Assembly: GCA_026421185.1 (NCBI GenBank)
Contig: JAPKCH010000017.1
Span: 1-35,246 of the forward strand
Length of the DNA stretch: 35,246 nt
Source of the DNA: Dehalococcoidia bacterium
GTDB taxonomy: Bacteria > Chloroflexota > Dehalococcoidia > Lucifugimonadales > Lucifugimonadaceae
Direction: 5' to 3'
The notes under the pieces are model-generated. The model made no database searches and was not told where the DNA came from. It saw only the letters and a list, made by a program, of their open reading frames with translations. This document shows positions 8,171-16,409 of the stretch, piece after piece. Positions within the stretch are counted from its first letter, which is position 1, and every line of letters begins with the position of its first letter. The translations under genes and the position numbers were made by a program.

Positions 8171-9319
8171 CTAGTCGTCGGCCATAACAGCGGTTTCTTC
8201 CCGCTGAGTCTCGGTAGAGTCTCTATACATCCCACCGTTTCGGTAGCGTGTCCGCGCTGCCGGGTGGTGTCGCAGGAATGGCGGAATTGCCATTGATGCA
8301 GGATCTTCGAGTGCCTTTCGAGCAGCCGTTTCGGCTTCTTCCTCAATTTCACCAGATACCGGGAATCCGGTGGCGATGATAGTGAGTTTTACTTCGTTCT
8401 CCATCTTAGGATCGGTTACCGTTCCAAAGATGATGTTAGCGTCGGGGTGAACTGTCGAAGCGATCACCTCTGAAGCACGCTGGACTTCGTCTAGCGTCAA
8501 ATCTGTGCCACCGGTGATGTTGAATATCACGCCTTTGGCTCCGGCAATTTCTACTTCTAGAAGAGGAGAGTTGATCGCCTGTTCTGCAGCATCGATTGCT
8601 CGGTTGTCGCCTGAACCTTTACCAATAGCCATCCATGCAGGACCGGCGTTGTCCATAACTGCACGAACGTCGGCGAAGTCGAGGTTGATTTCACCAGGTA
8701 CAAGAATTAGTTCTGCGATCGATTGGATGCCTTGTCGAAGAACATCGTCGGCCAACTTGAACGCCCGGTCCATCGTCAGTTGTTCATCGGAAATGGCGAC
8801 TAACCGATCATTAGGAATTACTATAAGAGTGTCGACTTCTTTTCGAAGCATCTCGATGCCTTCGATGGCTCTTTTCTTTCGAACTGCGCCTTCAAATGTG
8901 AATGGCTTGGTTACGACACCAACCGTGAGTGCGCCGAGATCTTTAGCGACTTCGGCTACCACAGGTGCTCCTCCAGTTCCAGTTCCGCCACCCATACCAG
9001 CAGCTACGAATACGAGGTCGGCTCCCTTGAGAACTTCCTTGATTTCGTCACGGTCTTCTTCGTGACACTGTCTACCCTTTGTAGGGTCTCCACCGACACC
9101 AAGACCTCGTGCGGTCGAATCACCGACTCTAAGGCGAACTGGAACCGCAGATGCGTCCAAGGCCTGTGAATCGGTGTTTACAGAAATATATTCAACTTCC
9201 GGCACTCGTTCTCGATACATGCGGGTAACAGCGTTCTGGCCGCCACCGCCAACACCAACTACTTTGATGTTTGCGGTACCAACTGAACCTTCAGGATTCG
9301 GAGTGTTGTGGTCAGGCAT
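8171..9319 (-). CDS. ftsZ: cell division protein FtsZ
   Basis: FtsZ is the tubulin-like GTPase that polymerises into the division ring. The start at 9319 ([10 protein letters not shown]) is preferred because GGGGAG lies just upstream; this gives 382 residues. Visible landmarks: [13 protein letters not shown] (18-30) nucleotide-binding loop, NTD (48-50), the tubulin signature GGGTGTGG (110-117), the T7 loop NLDFADV (212-218) with the aspartates that complete GTP hydrolysis in the next subunit, and IPPFLRHH (about 349-356), which resembles the conserved C-terminal peptide that docks membrane tethers. About 26 further residues follow that peptide, which is unusual. It stands alone, without ftsA or a mur cluster, and ends at a strong terminator. 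Confidence 0.96.
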   Translation of the reverse strand: MPDHNTPNPEGSVGTANIKVVGVGGGGQNAVTRMYRERVPEVEYISVNTDSQALDASAVPVRLRVGDSTARGLGVGGDPTKGRQCHEEDRDEIKEVLKGADLVFVAAGMGGGTGTGGAPVVAEVAKDLGALTVGVVTKPFTFEGAVRKKRAIEGIEMLRKEVDTLIVIPNDRLVAISDEQLTMDRAFKLADDVLRQGIQSIAELILVPGEINLDFADVRAVMDNAGPAWMAIGKGSGDNRAIDAAEQAINSPLLEVEIAGAKGVIFNITGGTDLTLDEVQRASEVIASTVHPDANIIFGTVTDPKMENEVKLTIIATGFPVSGEIEEEAETAARKALEDPASMAIPPFLRHHPAARTRYRNGGMYRDSTETQREETAVMADD

Positions 9320-9516
9320 TTCGTACGATCTCCCCGGCGTTTCAGGCGGGCTTTGACTGCGTTTGTGGTCAGTCGTTACATAAGTTGTTCTGTCACAACT
9401 ACTATCGTGATTGAGCAGATATTCAAACTTTACCCGTAGCACAATCGATCAGCCCTAGAAGATTTCGTGCGTGATTTGAGAATTTTCACCGTTTTGTATC
9501 GATTTCAAAATTCAAA

Positions 9517-9545
9517 TTGCGCCTCATCTAGGTCGGAGCTACACT
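9517..9545 (+). promoter_or_regulatory. possible promoter of the TPP-enzyme gene
   Basis: TTGCGC (9517-9522), a 17-base spacer and TACACT (9540-9545) lie about 95 bases before the start at 9640, preceded by an A/T-rich stretch. The match to the sigma-70 consensus is partial, so this is only a suggestion. Confidence 0.3.
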
Positions 9546-9639
9546 CGTGAGCCTTTCCCAACGGCTTCATTAATGCGCAGGGCTTATTAGATTGCCGCGG
9601 TACATCAGTCGATCCATTCGACCTCAGGAGATCTAACGT

Positions 9640-11286
9640 ATGAACGGTTACGAGGCGATTGCGAAAATATTGAAGGCAGAGGGCGTCGAATGGATGGCTT
9701 GTTTCCCAGCAAATCCACTCATTGAAGCAGTCGCCAAAGAAGGTATTAAGCCGTTCGTGTTCCGTCAGGAGCGTGGCGGAATCATGGCTGCTGACGGGTT
9801 CTCTCGAATGATGGCCACGCAAGGCAAGTTCGGGGTATTCGCTTGTCAGGGTGGTCCTGGAATTGAAAACGCCTTCGGTGGAATTGCTCAGGCATCCTCC
9901 GAGGGCGTTCCTCTGATTTTCTTACCAGACGGTCCGGGCACTGATGTAACACCAGTCGCACCTAACTTCTCTGGTCCCGACAACTTTCGCTTCATCACTA
10001 AGTGGGCGCAGTCGGTTACCAACGCAGAACGTATACCTGCGCAGATGCGACAGGCTCTTTCGATCATGAAAAACGGTCGACCCGGACCTGTATTGCTAGA
10101 AATGCAGCGAAACATTATGGGTAACGAGGTTTCAAGCCTTGATGATTTCCGATCACCCAAGCGATACGTTGCTGCTCCTGACAAATCTGATCTTAGAGCT
10201 GCCGTAAAGAAGCTACTCGCCGCTAAGAAGCCTGTTTTCTACGCAGGTCAGGGCGTGCTCTATGCTGGCGCTTCGGCCAAGCTCACTGAACTTGCCGAAC
10301 TTACCCAGATTCCTGTTATCACTTCAATGCCGGGCAAGTCTGCCATCGACGAGCGACACCCGCTCGCTCTCGGCGCAGCTAACAAGACAGCTCCTAAGGG
10401 TGTTTGGGAATGGCTCAAGTCGAGTGATGTTCTTTTCGCTATTGGTGCGAGTCTCACGAAGACCAGCTTTGGTATCGACATCCCTTCAGGCAAGACTTTG
10501 ATTCACTCAACCGTGAACTCGGAAGATATTGACAAGGAATACACCACCGATATCGGACTTGTTGGTGATGCAATGAAGACACTCTGCATGCTCGTAGACG
10601 AGGTCAAGGCAGAAATTGGTGAAGAAGGACGTAAGTCTGACTCTTCGACAAGGGAAGCCGTTGCTGAGGTCAAGAAAGAGTGGATGAACGACTGGGCAGC
10701 GCTGCTCAATTCGGACATGGCCCCGATTAATCCTTACCGACTCGTAAATGAGCTGAATAAGGCTGTCGACCACGAGACAACTATCGTTACTCACGATGCT
10801 GGACACCCACGTGATCAGATCATGCCGTTCTACACAGCCACTGTTCCGCACAGCTACATTGGCTGGGGTAAGAGCACTCACCTCGGATACGGTATTCCGT
10901 TGATGATTGGTGCCAAGATCGCTCATCCTGATAAGTTCTGTGTGAACTTCATGGGCGATGCTGCTTTCGGTATGTCGGGACTTGATTTGGAGACTTCAAC
11001 CCGAATCGGTGCGCCTATCACCACTGTTCTGTTGAACAACGGAACTATGGGGGGTTACAACCGATCATTACCAACTGCAATGGGCGAGTACAACGCCGGA
11101 AACATGTACGGCGATTACGCTGGAATTTCTGAAGACCTCGGTGGAGTTGGTATCAAGATCACCGAGCCAAGTGAAATTGCTGGTGCGCTGACTAAGGCTC
11201 GCCAGATCAACTTCGATGAAGGTAAGAGCGTGGTGCTTGATGTAAAGACACAGCAGTGGGTAGAGTTCTCTGAGTACAAAGACTAG
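9640..11286 (+). CDS. thiamine-pyrophosphate-dependent enzyme, acetolactate synthase / oxalyl-CoA decarboxylase-like
   Basis: The 548-residue protein has the three-domain layout of the AHAS/POX superfamily. The N-terminal Pyr domain carries FRQERGGIMAADGFSR, with Glu44 at the position that activates the TPP aminopyrimidine. A central domain begins near residue 185 (AVKKLLAAKKPVFYAGQGVL). The C-terminal PP domain (from about 375) contains the metal/TPP motif NFMGDAAFGMSGLDLE ending in LLNNG about 30 residues later (GDA in place of the usual GDG). GGAG at about 9627 precedes the ATG. It lacks any adjacent small regulatory subunit (ilvN), so a catabolic decarboxylase or carboligase role is more likely than branched-chain amino-acid synthesis. 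The substrate is not determinable. A hairpin follows at 11312-11350. Confidence 0.87.
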   Translation: MNGYEAIAKILKAEGVEWMACFPANPLIEAVAKEGIKPFVFRQERGGIMAADGFSRMMATQGKFGVFACQGGPGIENAFGGIAQASSEGVPLIFLPDGPGTDVTPVAPNFSGPDNFRFITKWAQSVTNAERIPAQMRQALSIMKNGRPGPVLLEMQRNIMGNEVSSLDDFRSPKRYVAAPDKSDLRAAVKKLLAAKKPVFYAGQGVLYAGASAKLTELAELTQIPVITSMPGKSAIDERHPLALGAANKTAPKGVWEWLKSSDVLFAIGASLTKTSFGIDIPSGKTLIHSTVNSEDIDKEYTTDIGLVGDAMKTLCMLVDEVKAEIGEEGRKSDSSTREAVAEVKKEWMNDWAALLNSDMAPINPYRLVNELNKAVDHETTIVTHDAGHPRDQIMPFYTATVPHSYIGWGKSTHLGYGIPLMIGAKIAHPDKFCVNFMGDAAFGMSGLDLETSTRIGAPITTVLLNNGTMGGYNRSLPTAMGEYNAGNMYGDYAGISEDLGGVGIKITEPSEIAGALTKARQINFDEGKSVVLDVKTQQWVEFSEYKD

Positions 11287-11311
11287 TTTCAACTTTTAGT
11301 AGTCAAATATG

Positions 11312-11350
11312 AACATGGGCGATCTGCAATAGGTTTGATCGCCTCATGTT
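11312..11350 (+). terminator. hairpin downstream of the TPP-enzyme gene
   Basis: AACATG-GGCGATC (11312-11324) pairs with GATCGCC-t-CATGTT (11337-11350): 13 bp with one bulge and a 12-base loop, 25 bases after the stop. Only TTTAT-like sequence overlaps the end, so termination is plausible but not of the strong U-tract type. It also marks the left edge of the recognisable hydrolase remnant. Confidence 0.55.
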
Positions 11351-11690
11351 TATCGGCATGACCTACTGCCCACATAAACCGGTATAGCAATCATTAGGAC
11401 ATTCAGGGAATCGAGTCTCGGGAGCTAAACGATAGTCGACCTACACGACTACAGCGCTCACTTGGTTGCACATTCGTCGTGCCGAAGGATTCTCGTGGTC
11501 GAGATCTCCAATCAACCATCCACTACAGAGGAGGAGCATCAGAAACGGATGCAGTCCCGCGGAGTCTGGTCGACATATTTGAATAGGTAAATCGTCCCCT
11601 GCTCCGGAATCGTACAACCCCTAATCTCATCCACTGGCTGGAGACCGGACGGGAATGCGGATCACCAGATATGAGAGTTTTCTCGCGCCT
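11345..11690 (-). pseudogene. decayed tandem copy of the alpha/beta hydrolase (N-terminal half only)
   Basis: Reading leftward, this stretch translates to fragments that align with the intact hydrolase immediately upstream of it. DLPIQICRPDSAGLHPFLML matches EIPIRIYRPTTEGPHPLIML; SGWLIGDLDHEN matches GGWVIGDLDSED; RLAPETRFPECPNDCY matches RMAPEVRFPGAPEDCY; and after a one-base shift WAVGHAD matches WAVQHAE. In-frame stops interrupt it (for example the codon at 11441-11443 within the segment corresponding to LISVDY, and two near 11615-11625). The oxyanion-hole HGGGW has become LCSGW. The C-terminal half with the nucleophile Ser is absent; the hairpin and the TPP gene occupy that space. It is therefore dead. 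The right boundary is approximate: similarity fades beyond about 11660-11700, and up to 11785 I see nothing clear. Confidence 0.88.
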
Positions 11691-11785
11691 AACCGGGCGA
11701 CATCTCCCTTTTTGTGAGCAAGGTTCAACGCTATTCGTTTATCTCGAAACGCTATGACTTGGGGATGTAGACGCACGAGAGAGTG

Positions 11786-12721
11786 CTACTTGGCGAACGA
11801 TCTCAGAATGCCAGCAGAAGCCTCTTCACACGCCTTTATTGCATCGTCGATAAGACCGAATGAACCATTGAAGCCGTGCGTCATCCCTTTGTACTCCGTG
11901 AAGGTCACATCATTGCCAGCATCCTTTAGAGCCGATGCGTAATCGGCTGCTTCATCCAGCAGCGGATCGTACTGTGCAGCGATCACTGTGGCATCGGCTA
12001 GTCTGCTCAAATCTTTGGCGCGAATTGGAGAAGCGTACGGGTGGAGCGGATCACCGTCTGGACCGATGTATTGGTCCCAGAACCAGATCATGCCATCTCG
12101 AGTAAGTCCATAACCTTCGGCATTGGCTATCACGGAAGGGCGCTCGAAATCGTGATCTATCACAGGGCAGAACAGCACTTGGTGTTTGATAGTTGGTCCG
12201 CCACGGTCTCGTGCCATAAGTGCTACCGCAGCCGATAGATTTCCGCCTGCCGATGTTCCAGCTACCGCGATATTTGAGGCATCGATTCCAAGCTCTTCTG
12301 CATGCTGGACTGCCCAAACAGTGGCGGCGTAGCAGTCCTCGGGCGCACCCGGGAATCGGACTTCAGGAGCCATCCGATAGTCGACTGAAATAAGAACAGC
12401 GTTTACGCGATTAACCAGACCTCGTGAAGTCGAATCTTCTGAGTCTAGGTCTCCGATAACCCATCCACCGCCATGGAACAACATGATCAGAGGATGCGGA
12501 CCTTCGGTTGTTGGACGGTAGATACGAATAGGTATTTCGCCAACCGGCCCGGCAATACTGCGTTCGGTGATTTCACCAACCGGTTCTTGGTCTGAAGGTA
12601 TCGTCGCTTTAGCGGCTACTGCATTGGCGCGAGCCACAGCCGGCGTTACATCTCTAAAGTCAGCAAAGCCGAGTGCAGCGCGTCGATCCATCAAATCTTT
12701 TACCTGTGGGTGAAGTGGCAT
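11786..12721 (-). CDS. alpha/beta hydrolase fold-3 esterase (HSL family)
   Basis: The start at 12721 gives MPLHPQVKDLMDRRAALG and 311 residues, the usual size, with GGAG just upstream; an extended reading to 12862 would add 47 residues unlike the family and overlap the divergent gene. HSL-family signatures are HGGGW (83-87, oxyanion hole), the nucleophile elbow GTSAGG (Ser157), YDPLLDEAADYA (the Asp of the triad, around 250) and MTHGFNG (catalytic His, around 280). Such enzymes hydrolyse short-chain acyl esters or lactones in the cytoplasm. A broken tandem duplicate lies just downstream (11345-11690). The gene is divergent from the kinase-like gene at 12816, leaving 94 bases between them. Confidence 0.9.
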   Translation of the reverse strand: MPLHPQVKDLMDRRAALGFADFRDVTPAVARANAVAAKATIPSDQEPVGEITERSIAGPVGEIPIRIYRPTTEGPHPLIMLFHGGGWVIGDLDSEDSTSRGLVNRVNAVLISVDYRMAPEVRFPGAPEDCYAATVWAVQHAEELGIDASNIAVAGTSAGGNLSAAVALMARDRGGPTIKHQVLFCPVIDHDFERPSVIANAEGYGLTRDGMIWFWDQYIGPDGDPLHPYASPIRAKDLSRLADATVIAAQYDPLLDEAADYASALKDAGNDVTFTEYKGMTHGFNGSFGLIDDAIKACEEASAGILRSFAK

Positions 12722-12815
12722 AGGGGGGCTCCGTATGGACGAACTTGGAATTGATTTATGGAATTTATCAGAGTGTTGCTGGCACGGTTGCTCACAGACA
12801 CATAAAGTTACGGGT

Positions 12816-13418
12816 ATGCCAGAGATGAAACGTACATACTCATCATTTAAATTGATACTCAATGCCGTTCAGAATGCCGTAGCGGGAAGCCCTGACAAAG
12901 TGGTTCTGGTTGGTATCGATGGAGCAGGCGGGTCGGGTAAATCGACGCTGGCGAAGAAGTTAGCTAGCGTTCTAGATAACTCGACTATCGTTCATCTCGA
13001 CGATTTTGCCGATTGGAACGACGGTTCAAATTTTCAGTTGAGTACGTTCGCCGAACGAACGCTTACACCACTAGTCGCCGGAATCACTTCGAAGCACCAG
13101 CGCTACGATTGGTCAACCGACTCGCTTGGCGAGTGGTTCGAGATTCCCTCTAGCGGAATAGCGATTATCGAAGGAGTTACTGCGCTTCGGCCTGACTTAC
13201 GGGATTATTGGCATGTGTCGGCTTGGGTCGACTGCCCGCGTGATTTGCGACTAGAACGAGGCGTGGCTCGTGATGGCGAGGCTATTCGCTCGAAATGGGT
13301 TGAGGAGTGGATACCGGGTGAAGATGAGTATTTCGCGCGTGAACGACCATGGGATTCCGCTGGGTTTATTTTCGATGGTGCATCGAGTGGGAACTCCGAA
13401 TTCGCCCCACCTGCGTGA
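12816..13418 (+). CDS. P-loop NTPase, uridine kinase-like
   Basis: The start at 12816 (MPEMKRTYSS) gives 200 residues; ATG 12825 is an equally possible start, and the longer reading from 12735 runs into the divergent promoter region. A Walker A motif GIDGAGGSGKST is at about residues 32-43, followed by VHLDDFADW (a Walker B-like Asp pair typical of uridine/pantothenate-kinase-like proteins) and IAIIEGVTALRPDLRDYW, which matches the region where uridine kinases read ILEGI and bind the substrate. ERGVARDG resembles the arginine-rich lid. It likely phosphorylates a small molecule in the cytoplasm; which one cannot be said. Confidence 0.72.
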   Translation: MPEMKRTYSSFKLILNAVQNAVAGSPDKVVLVGIDGAGGSGKSTLAKKLASVLDNSTIVHLDDFADWNDGSNFQLSTFAERTLTPLVAGITSKHQRYDWSTDSLGEWFEIPSSGIAIIEGVTALRPDLRDYWHVSAWVDCPRDLRLERGVARDGEAIRSKWVEEWIPGEDEYFARERPWDSAGFIFDGASSGNSEFAPPA

Positions 13419-13535
13419 TCAACGTACAAGTTGAAGTTATCCAGTTACGCCGATTGCCCTTAGAATGGGTTAATTGAAAATTGCGATCGGTCTGCCGTTT
13501 GCATCCAAGCCGAAGTCATTCACATCGAGAGAAGC

Positions 13536-14711
13536 ATGAAGACCACTGGATTCCGAACACTGGTGCTGGGTACGCCCTGGCGAAACCTCACCTACTGCAT
13601 CATTGAAACCGACGAAGGAATAATCGGTGTAGGTGAAGCTCGTGTTCTGGGTAAAACCCACACGGTCATCGAGTACCTGAAAGACGCTCAGCGTCACTTC
13701 ATTGGACACGACCCGTTCGATATTGAAGCGCTTTACCGTCGAATGACTCTGTTGGACTTCGGTAAGCCGGGTGAGGTTGTCTACACAGGCTTGGCTCTCG
13801 TCGAGTTGGCGTTTTGGGACATCATCGGCAAGAAAACGGGCCAGCCTGTTTTCAAACTGCTTGGCGGTCAGGTCAAAGAGAAGATTCCTGCGTATGCAAA
13901 CGGTTGGTACACAGTCGAACGTACGCCTGAAGCATTCGCTGAGGCCGCTCGAAAAGTTGTTGACCGCGGTTACCGCGGAATGAAATTTGATCCGTTTGGT
14001 AACGGTGACATGGAGCTTGAACGTTCAGAATTCTTCCGGTCGCTTGATTTGATTGAAGCTGTCGCAAATGTAGCCGGTACGCGGGCGCAGATCATGATCG
14101 AAATGCACGGTCGGTTCGCACCAGTGCAGGCTCGTGAAATCGCTCGCCACATCGAGAAATACAACATCGGTTGGATCGAAGAACCGGTGCGACCTGGCGA
14201 TACTCCGGCGTTGCAGTCGGTAAGACAGCACACGTCGTTGCCGATCGCGACCGGAGAGCGACTGTATGGTGCTCCTGAGTTCCGAGAAATTTGGGGATCG
14301 GGGAACGTGGATGTGCTGCAGACCGATATTACTCAGTCGGGTGGTATTTTTGAGACGAAGAAGATCGCATCGACAGCCGAGACATACTCGATCATGGTTG
14401 CTCCGCACAACGTTGGTGGAATCGTGTCGACAATGGCTGCATTGCACCTTTGTCTCACACTACGAAATGCCAAGATACTTGAGCATTTCAATGACTTCGC
14501 CGATCCGCATGTGAAGAAGGCTGGAACTGGTTATCCCGAAGTAATCGATGGCTACTTCCCTGTGCCAACCAAGCCGGGTTGGGGCATCGAGCTTGATGAG
14601 GACTTCATTAAGGCGAACCCACCGAACTACACGTCAGCTGGAGTCATTGCTGATCCTGGCTTGAACATGTTCGAGAACGCCAACTGGGCGAAGCGCGGGC
14701 AGGATGACTAA
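13536..14711 (+). CDS. enolase-superfamily enzyme, mandelate racemase subgroup (galactonate dehydratase-like)
   Basis: This 391-residue protein has the N-terminal capping domain (1-about 120) and the modified TIM barrel of the MR/MLE family. Residues lining the active site are easy to place: MKFDPFG (149-155), E189 and H191 in IEMHGR, E215 in WIEEP, E241 in GERLYG, and H291 in APHNVGG. From memory, E. coli D-galactonate dehydratase uses Asp183, His185, Glu209, Glu235 and His285; the spacing here is identical with a constant offset of 6, with Asp replaced by Glu at the first metal ligand. An acid-sugar dehydratase role is therefore likely, but the substrate is open. A GAGAG purine run precedes the ATG. 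This fits a sugar-acid catabolic neighbourhood. Confidence 0.88.
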   Translation: MKTTGFRTLVLGTPWRNLTYCIIETDEGIIGVGEARVLGKTHTVIEYLKDAQRHFIGHDPFDIEALYRRMTLLDFGKPGEVVYTGLALVELAFWDIIGKKTGQPVFKLLGGQVKEKIPAYANGWYTVERTPEAFAEAARKVVDRGYRGMKFDPFGNGDMELERSEFFRSLDLIEAVANVAGTRAQIMIEMHGRFAPVQAREIARHIEKYNIGWIEEPVRPGDTPALQSVRQHTSLPIATGERLYGAPEFREIWGSGNVDVLQTDITQSGGIFETKKIASTAETYSIMVAPHNVGGIVSTMAALHLCLTLRNAKILEHFNDFADPHVKKAGTGYPEVIDGYFPVPTKPGWGIELDEDFIKANPPNYTSAGVIADPGLNMFENANWAKRGQDD

Positions 14712-14871
14712 GTGCCATTTGTACTTTCCCGCCATAGACTCTAACTATGTTGATTTGGGTAATTAATCTTGATTATTGGTTTTACGTACCTAAACTTGTG
14801 AAACCTACCTGATCGTCTACTGAGATTGAGTTATTTTGGTTTACTGACAGTTCGACGATGGGGTGTAGCGG

Positions 14872-15876
14872 ATGCGTGTTTCGGCTGGTGAATTAGAGTT
14901 TGATTGGATTGGTGATTGGGCGCAATTGCCATCGTCCGAAATGGTGGCACGCGGTTGGTCACATCATGGAATGGCGTTCTCGAACGAAGGACAGATCGTA
15001 ACGTTTCACCCTACCGAATCGCTGGTTGTAATTCTCACGACTGAAGGCGAACTGGTTCGGTCATTCGAGATTCCGGTTATCGAAGCTCATGGAATGACTC
15101 TTTCAACGCTTGGACTTAACCAATCGATTTGGATTGCCGACAATGGTCGCAAGCGACACCCAGGCCATGAGTACGAATATCTGCCTGACCCACTACAAAG
15201 CAAGGTCGTGCGAGTTTCGATGGATGGGCTAGTCGAAATGGAGCTATTTGAGCCTTCGGTTCCAGCCTTACAGGGCGGTATATTTTCGCCTACTAGTGTC
15301 ATCGCTTTCGACGAAAACCTTCGAGGAAATGGCGATATTTGGGTTGCTGACGGATATGGTAAAAGCCTTGTTCACCGCTACAACTCGAATGGTGATTATC
15401 TTCGGTCGATAGACGGTACTCGTGGATCTGGTCGGTTCGATTGCCCGCACTCGCTGTGGATCGACACCCGTTCGGGGACGCCTGAACTACTTGTAGCTGA
15501 TAGGGCGAACGGTAGGGTGCAGGCGTTCGATATGGAAGGTGACTACATTAGGACTATTGGCAGTGATTATTTTGATCGACCAACGGTATTCGCAAGCTAT
15601 GGCGATAATCTGCTTGTAGGCGAGTTGAATGCTCGCATCACCGTGGTTGGTCCGAACGATGAGCTGATTGGATACATCGGTGACAACACTCCAGTATCCG
15701 AAGAAGCTGCATGGCCAAATGAACCAGATTCCTCGGGAATTCCGAAGCGAACGTCGCGTTTGAAAGAAGGATTGTTCAACAGTCCGCACGGCATAACTTC
15801 GGATAGCGATGGAAACATCTACGTCACCGAATGGCTCATCGGTGGACGCTACACGAAGTTGGCGCTGGTTGAGTAG
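14872..15876 (+). CDS. NHL-repeat / six-bladed beta-propeller protein
   Basis: The 334-residue protein is made of repeated blades with the motif [IL]-W-[IV]-A-D-x-x. Examples are SIWIADNGRKRHPGHEYEYL, GDIWVADGYGKSLVHRYNSN, ELLVADRANGRVQAFDMEGD, DNLLVGELNARITVVG and GNIYVTEWLIGGRYTKLALV, the last closing the ring. FDCPHSLWID and FNSPHGITSD are the His-containing NHL starts. Similar proteins include peptidyl-alpha-hydroxyglycine alpha-amidating lyase-like and SMP-30/gluconolactonase-like propellers. No signal peptide is visible, so it is probably cytoplasmic. Because it follows the acid-sugar dehydratase-like gene, a lactonase role is conceivable, but this is inference. GGGGTGTAGCGG precedes the ATG without a strong Shine-Dalgarno site. 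Confidence 0.78.
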   Translation: MRVSAGELEFDWIGDWAQLPSSEMVARGWSHHGMAFSNEGQIVTFHPTESLVVILTTEGELVRSFEIPVIEAHGMTLSTLGLNQSIWIADNGRKRHPGHEYEYLPDPLQSKVVRVSMDGLVEMELFEPSVPALQGGIFSPTSVIAFDENLRGNGDIWVADGYGKSLVHRYNSNGDYLRSIDGTRGSGRFDCPHSLWIDTRSGTPELLVADRANGRVQAFDMEGDYIRTIGSDYFDRPTVFASYGDNLLVGELNARITVVGPNDELIGYIGDNTPVSEEAAWPNEPDSSGIPKRTSRLKEGLFNSPHGITSDSDGNIYVTEWLIGGRYTKLALVE

Positions 15877-15881
15877 TCATG

Positions 15882-15911
15882 CTAAGTCCTCTGCACCGGG
15901 AGAGGACTTAG
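15882..15911. repeat. REP-like hairpin with 11-bp perfect stem
   Basis: CTAAGTCCTCT (15882-15892) and AGAGGACTTAG (15901-15911) are perfect complements around an 8-base loop, then GTAAGGGTGG follows. No U-tract is present on either strand. Arm and flank sequence resemble the 3765-3805 element, so these are probably members of one dispersed intergenic repeat family. Confidence 0.55.
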
Positions 15912-16070
15912 GTAAGGGTGGAATCGATAGGCTGGTTCCAGTATTCAAGCCTCCTCCAATCACACCTTTTCTTGTTTATAGCTTGGTGCATCGTGCCAAC
16001 TGATCGATCTGAGCCAACCCTTCCAAACTTTGTTTGCCGATCGCTGTCGGTCGAATATATTTTGGAGCGT

Positions 16071-16379
16071 ATGAACGAACTCGGTGTCGATATTGATGAA
16101 GTCGATTTCAAAGGTTGGTCAGGCTTGCACTGGGCGTTAGTTAGAGAAGTCCCTAAAGTAATTAAGCTACTTCTCGATTCTGGCGCAAACCCAAATCTGG
16201 CGACCGGCACAGGTCGACTCCCGCTCAACATCGCAATGAGAAGCGGTCAGGTCGATGCAGTTCAGATGCTTTTGGCATCAGGTGCCGACCCGGAAGCCGC
16301 AGATTCAGACGGCAAGACACCGAGGATGGTCGGCATGTCAGGCAAGTATCCAGAGCTGGTGAATTTGTTGGATCTATGA
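16071..16379 (+). CDS. ankyrin-repeat protein, small
   Basis: The start at 16071 (MNELGVDIDEVDFKGW) is chosen because TTGGAGCG sits 4-9 bases upstream; the product is 102 residues. A longer reading from 15918 adds about 50 hydrophobic residues that look non-coding. Two full ankyrin repeats are visible: KGWSGLHWALVREVPKVIKL continuing to LLDSGANPN, and TGRLPLNIAMRSGQVDAVQM continuing to LLASGADPE, plus a partial third, DGKTPRMVGMSGKYPELVNL. Such proteins mediate protein-protein contacts; the partner is unknown. It converges on dnaE2 with a 30-base gap. Confidence 0.75.
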   Translation: MNELGVDIDEVDFKGWSGLHWALVREVPKVIKLLLDSGANPNLATGTGRLPLNIAMRSGQVDAVQMLLASGADPEAADSDGKTPRMVGMSGKYPELVNLLDL

Positions 16380-16409
16380 TCCAAGTCTGCACTGGTGATT
16401 TTTCCGCAC

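Noticed and set aside
12735-12815. Longer N-terminus for the kinase-like protein
   Set aside because: The added residues are Cys/Trp-rich, unlike the family, and the reading would cover the divergent promoter region shared with the esterase.
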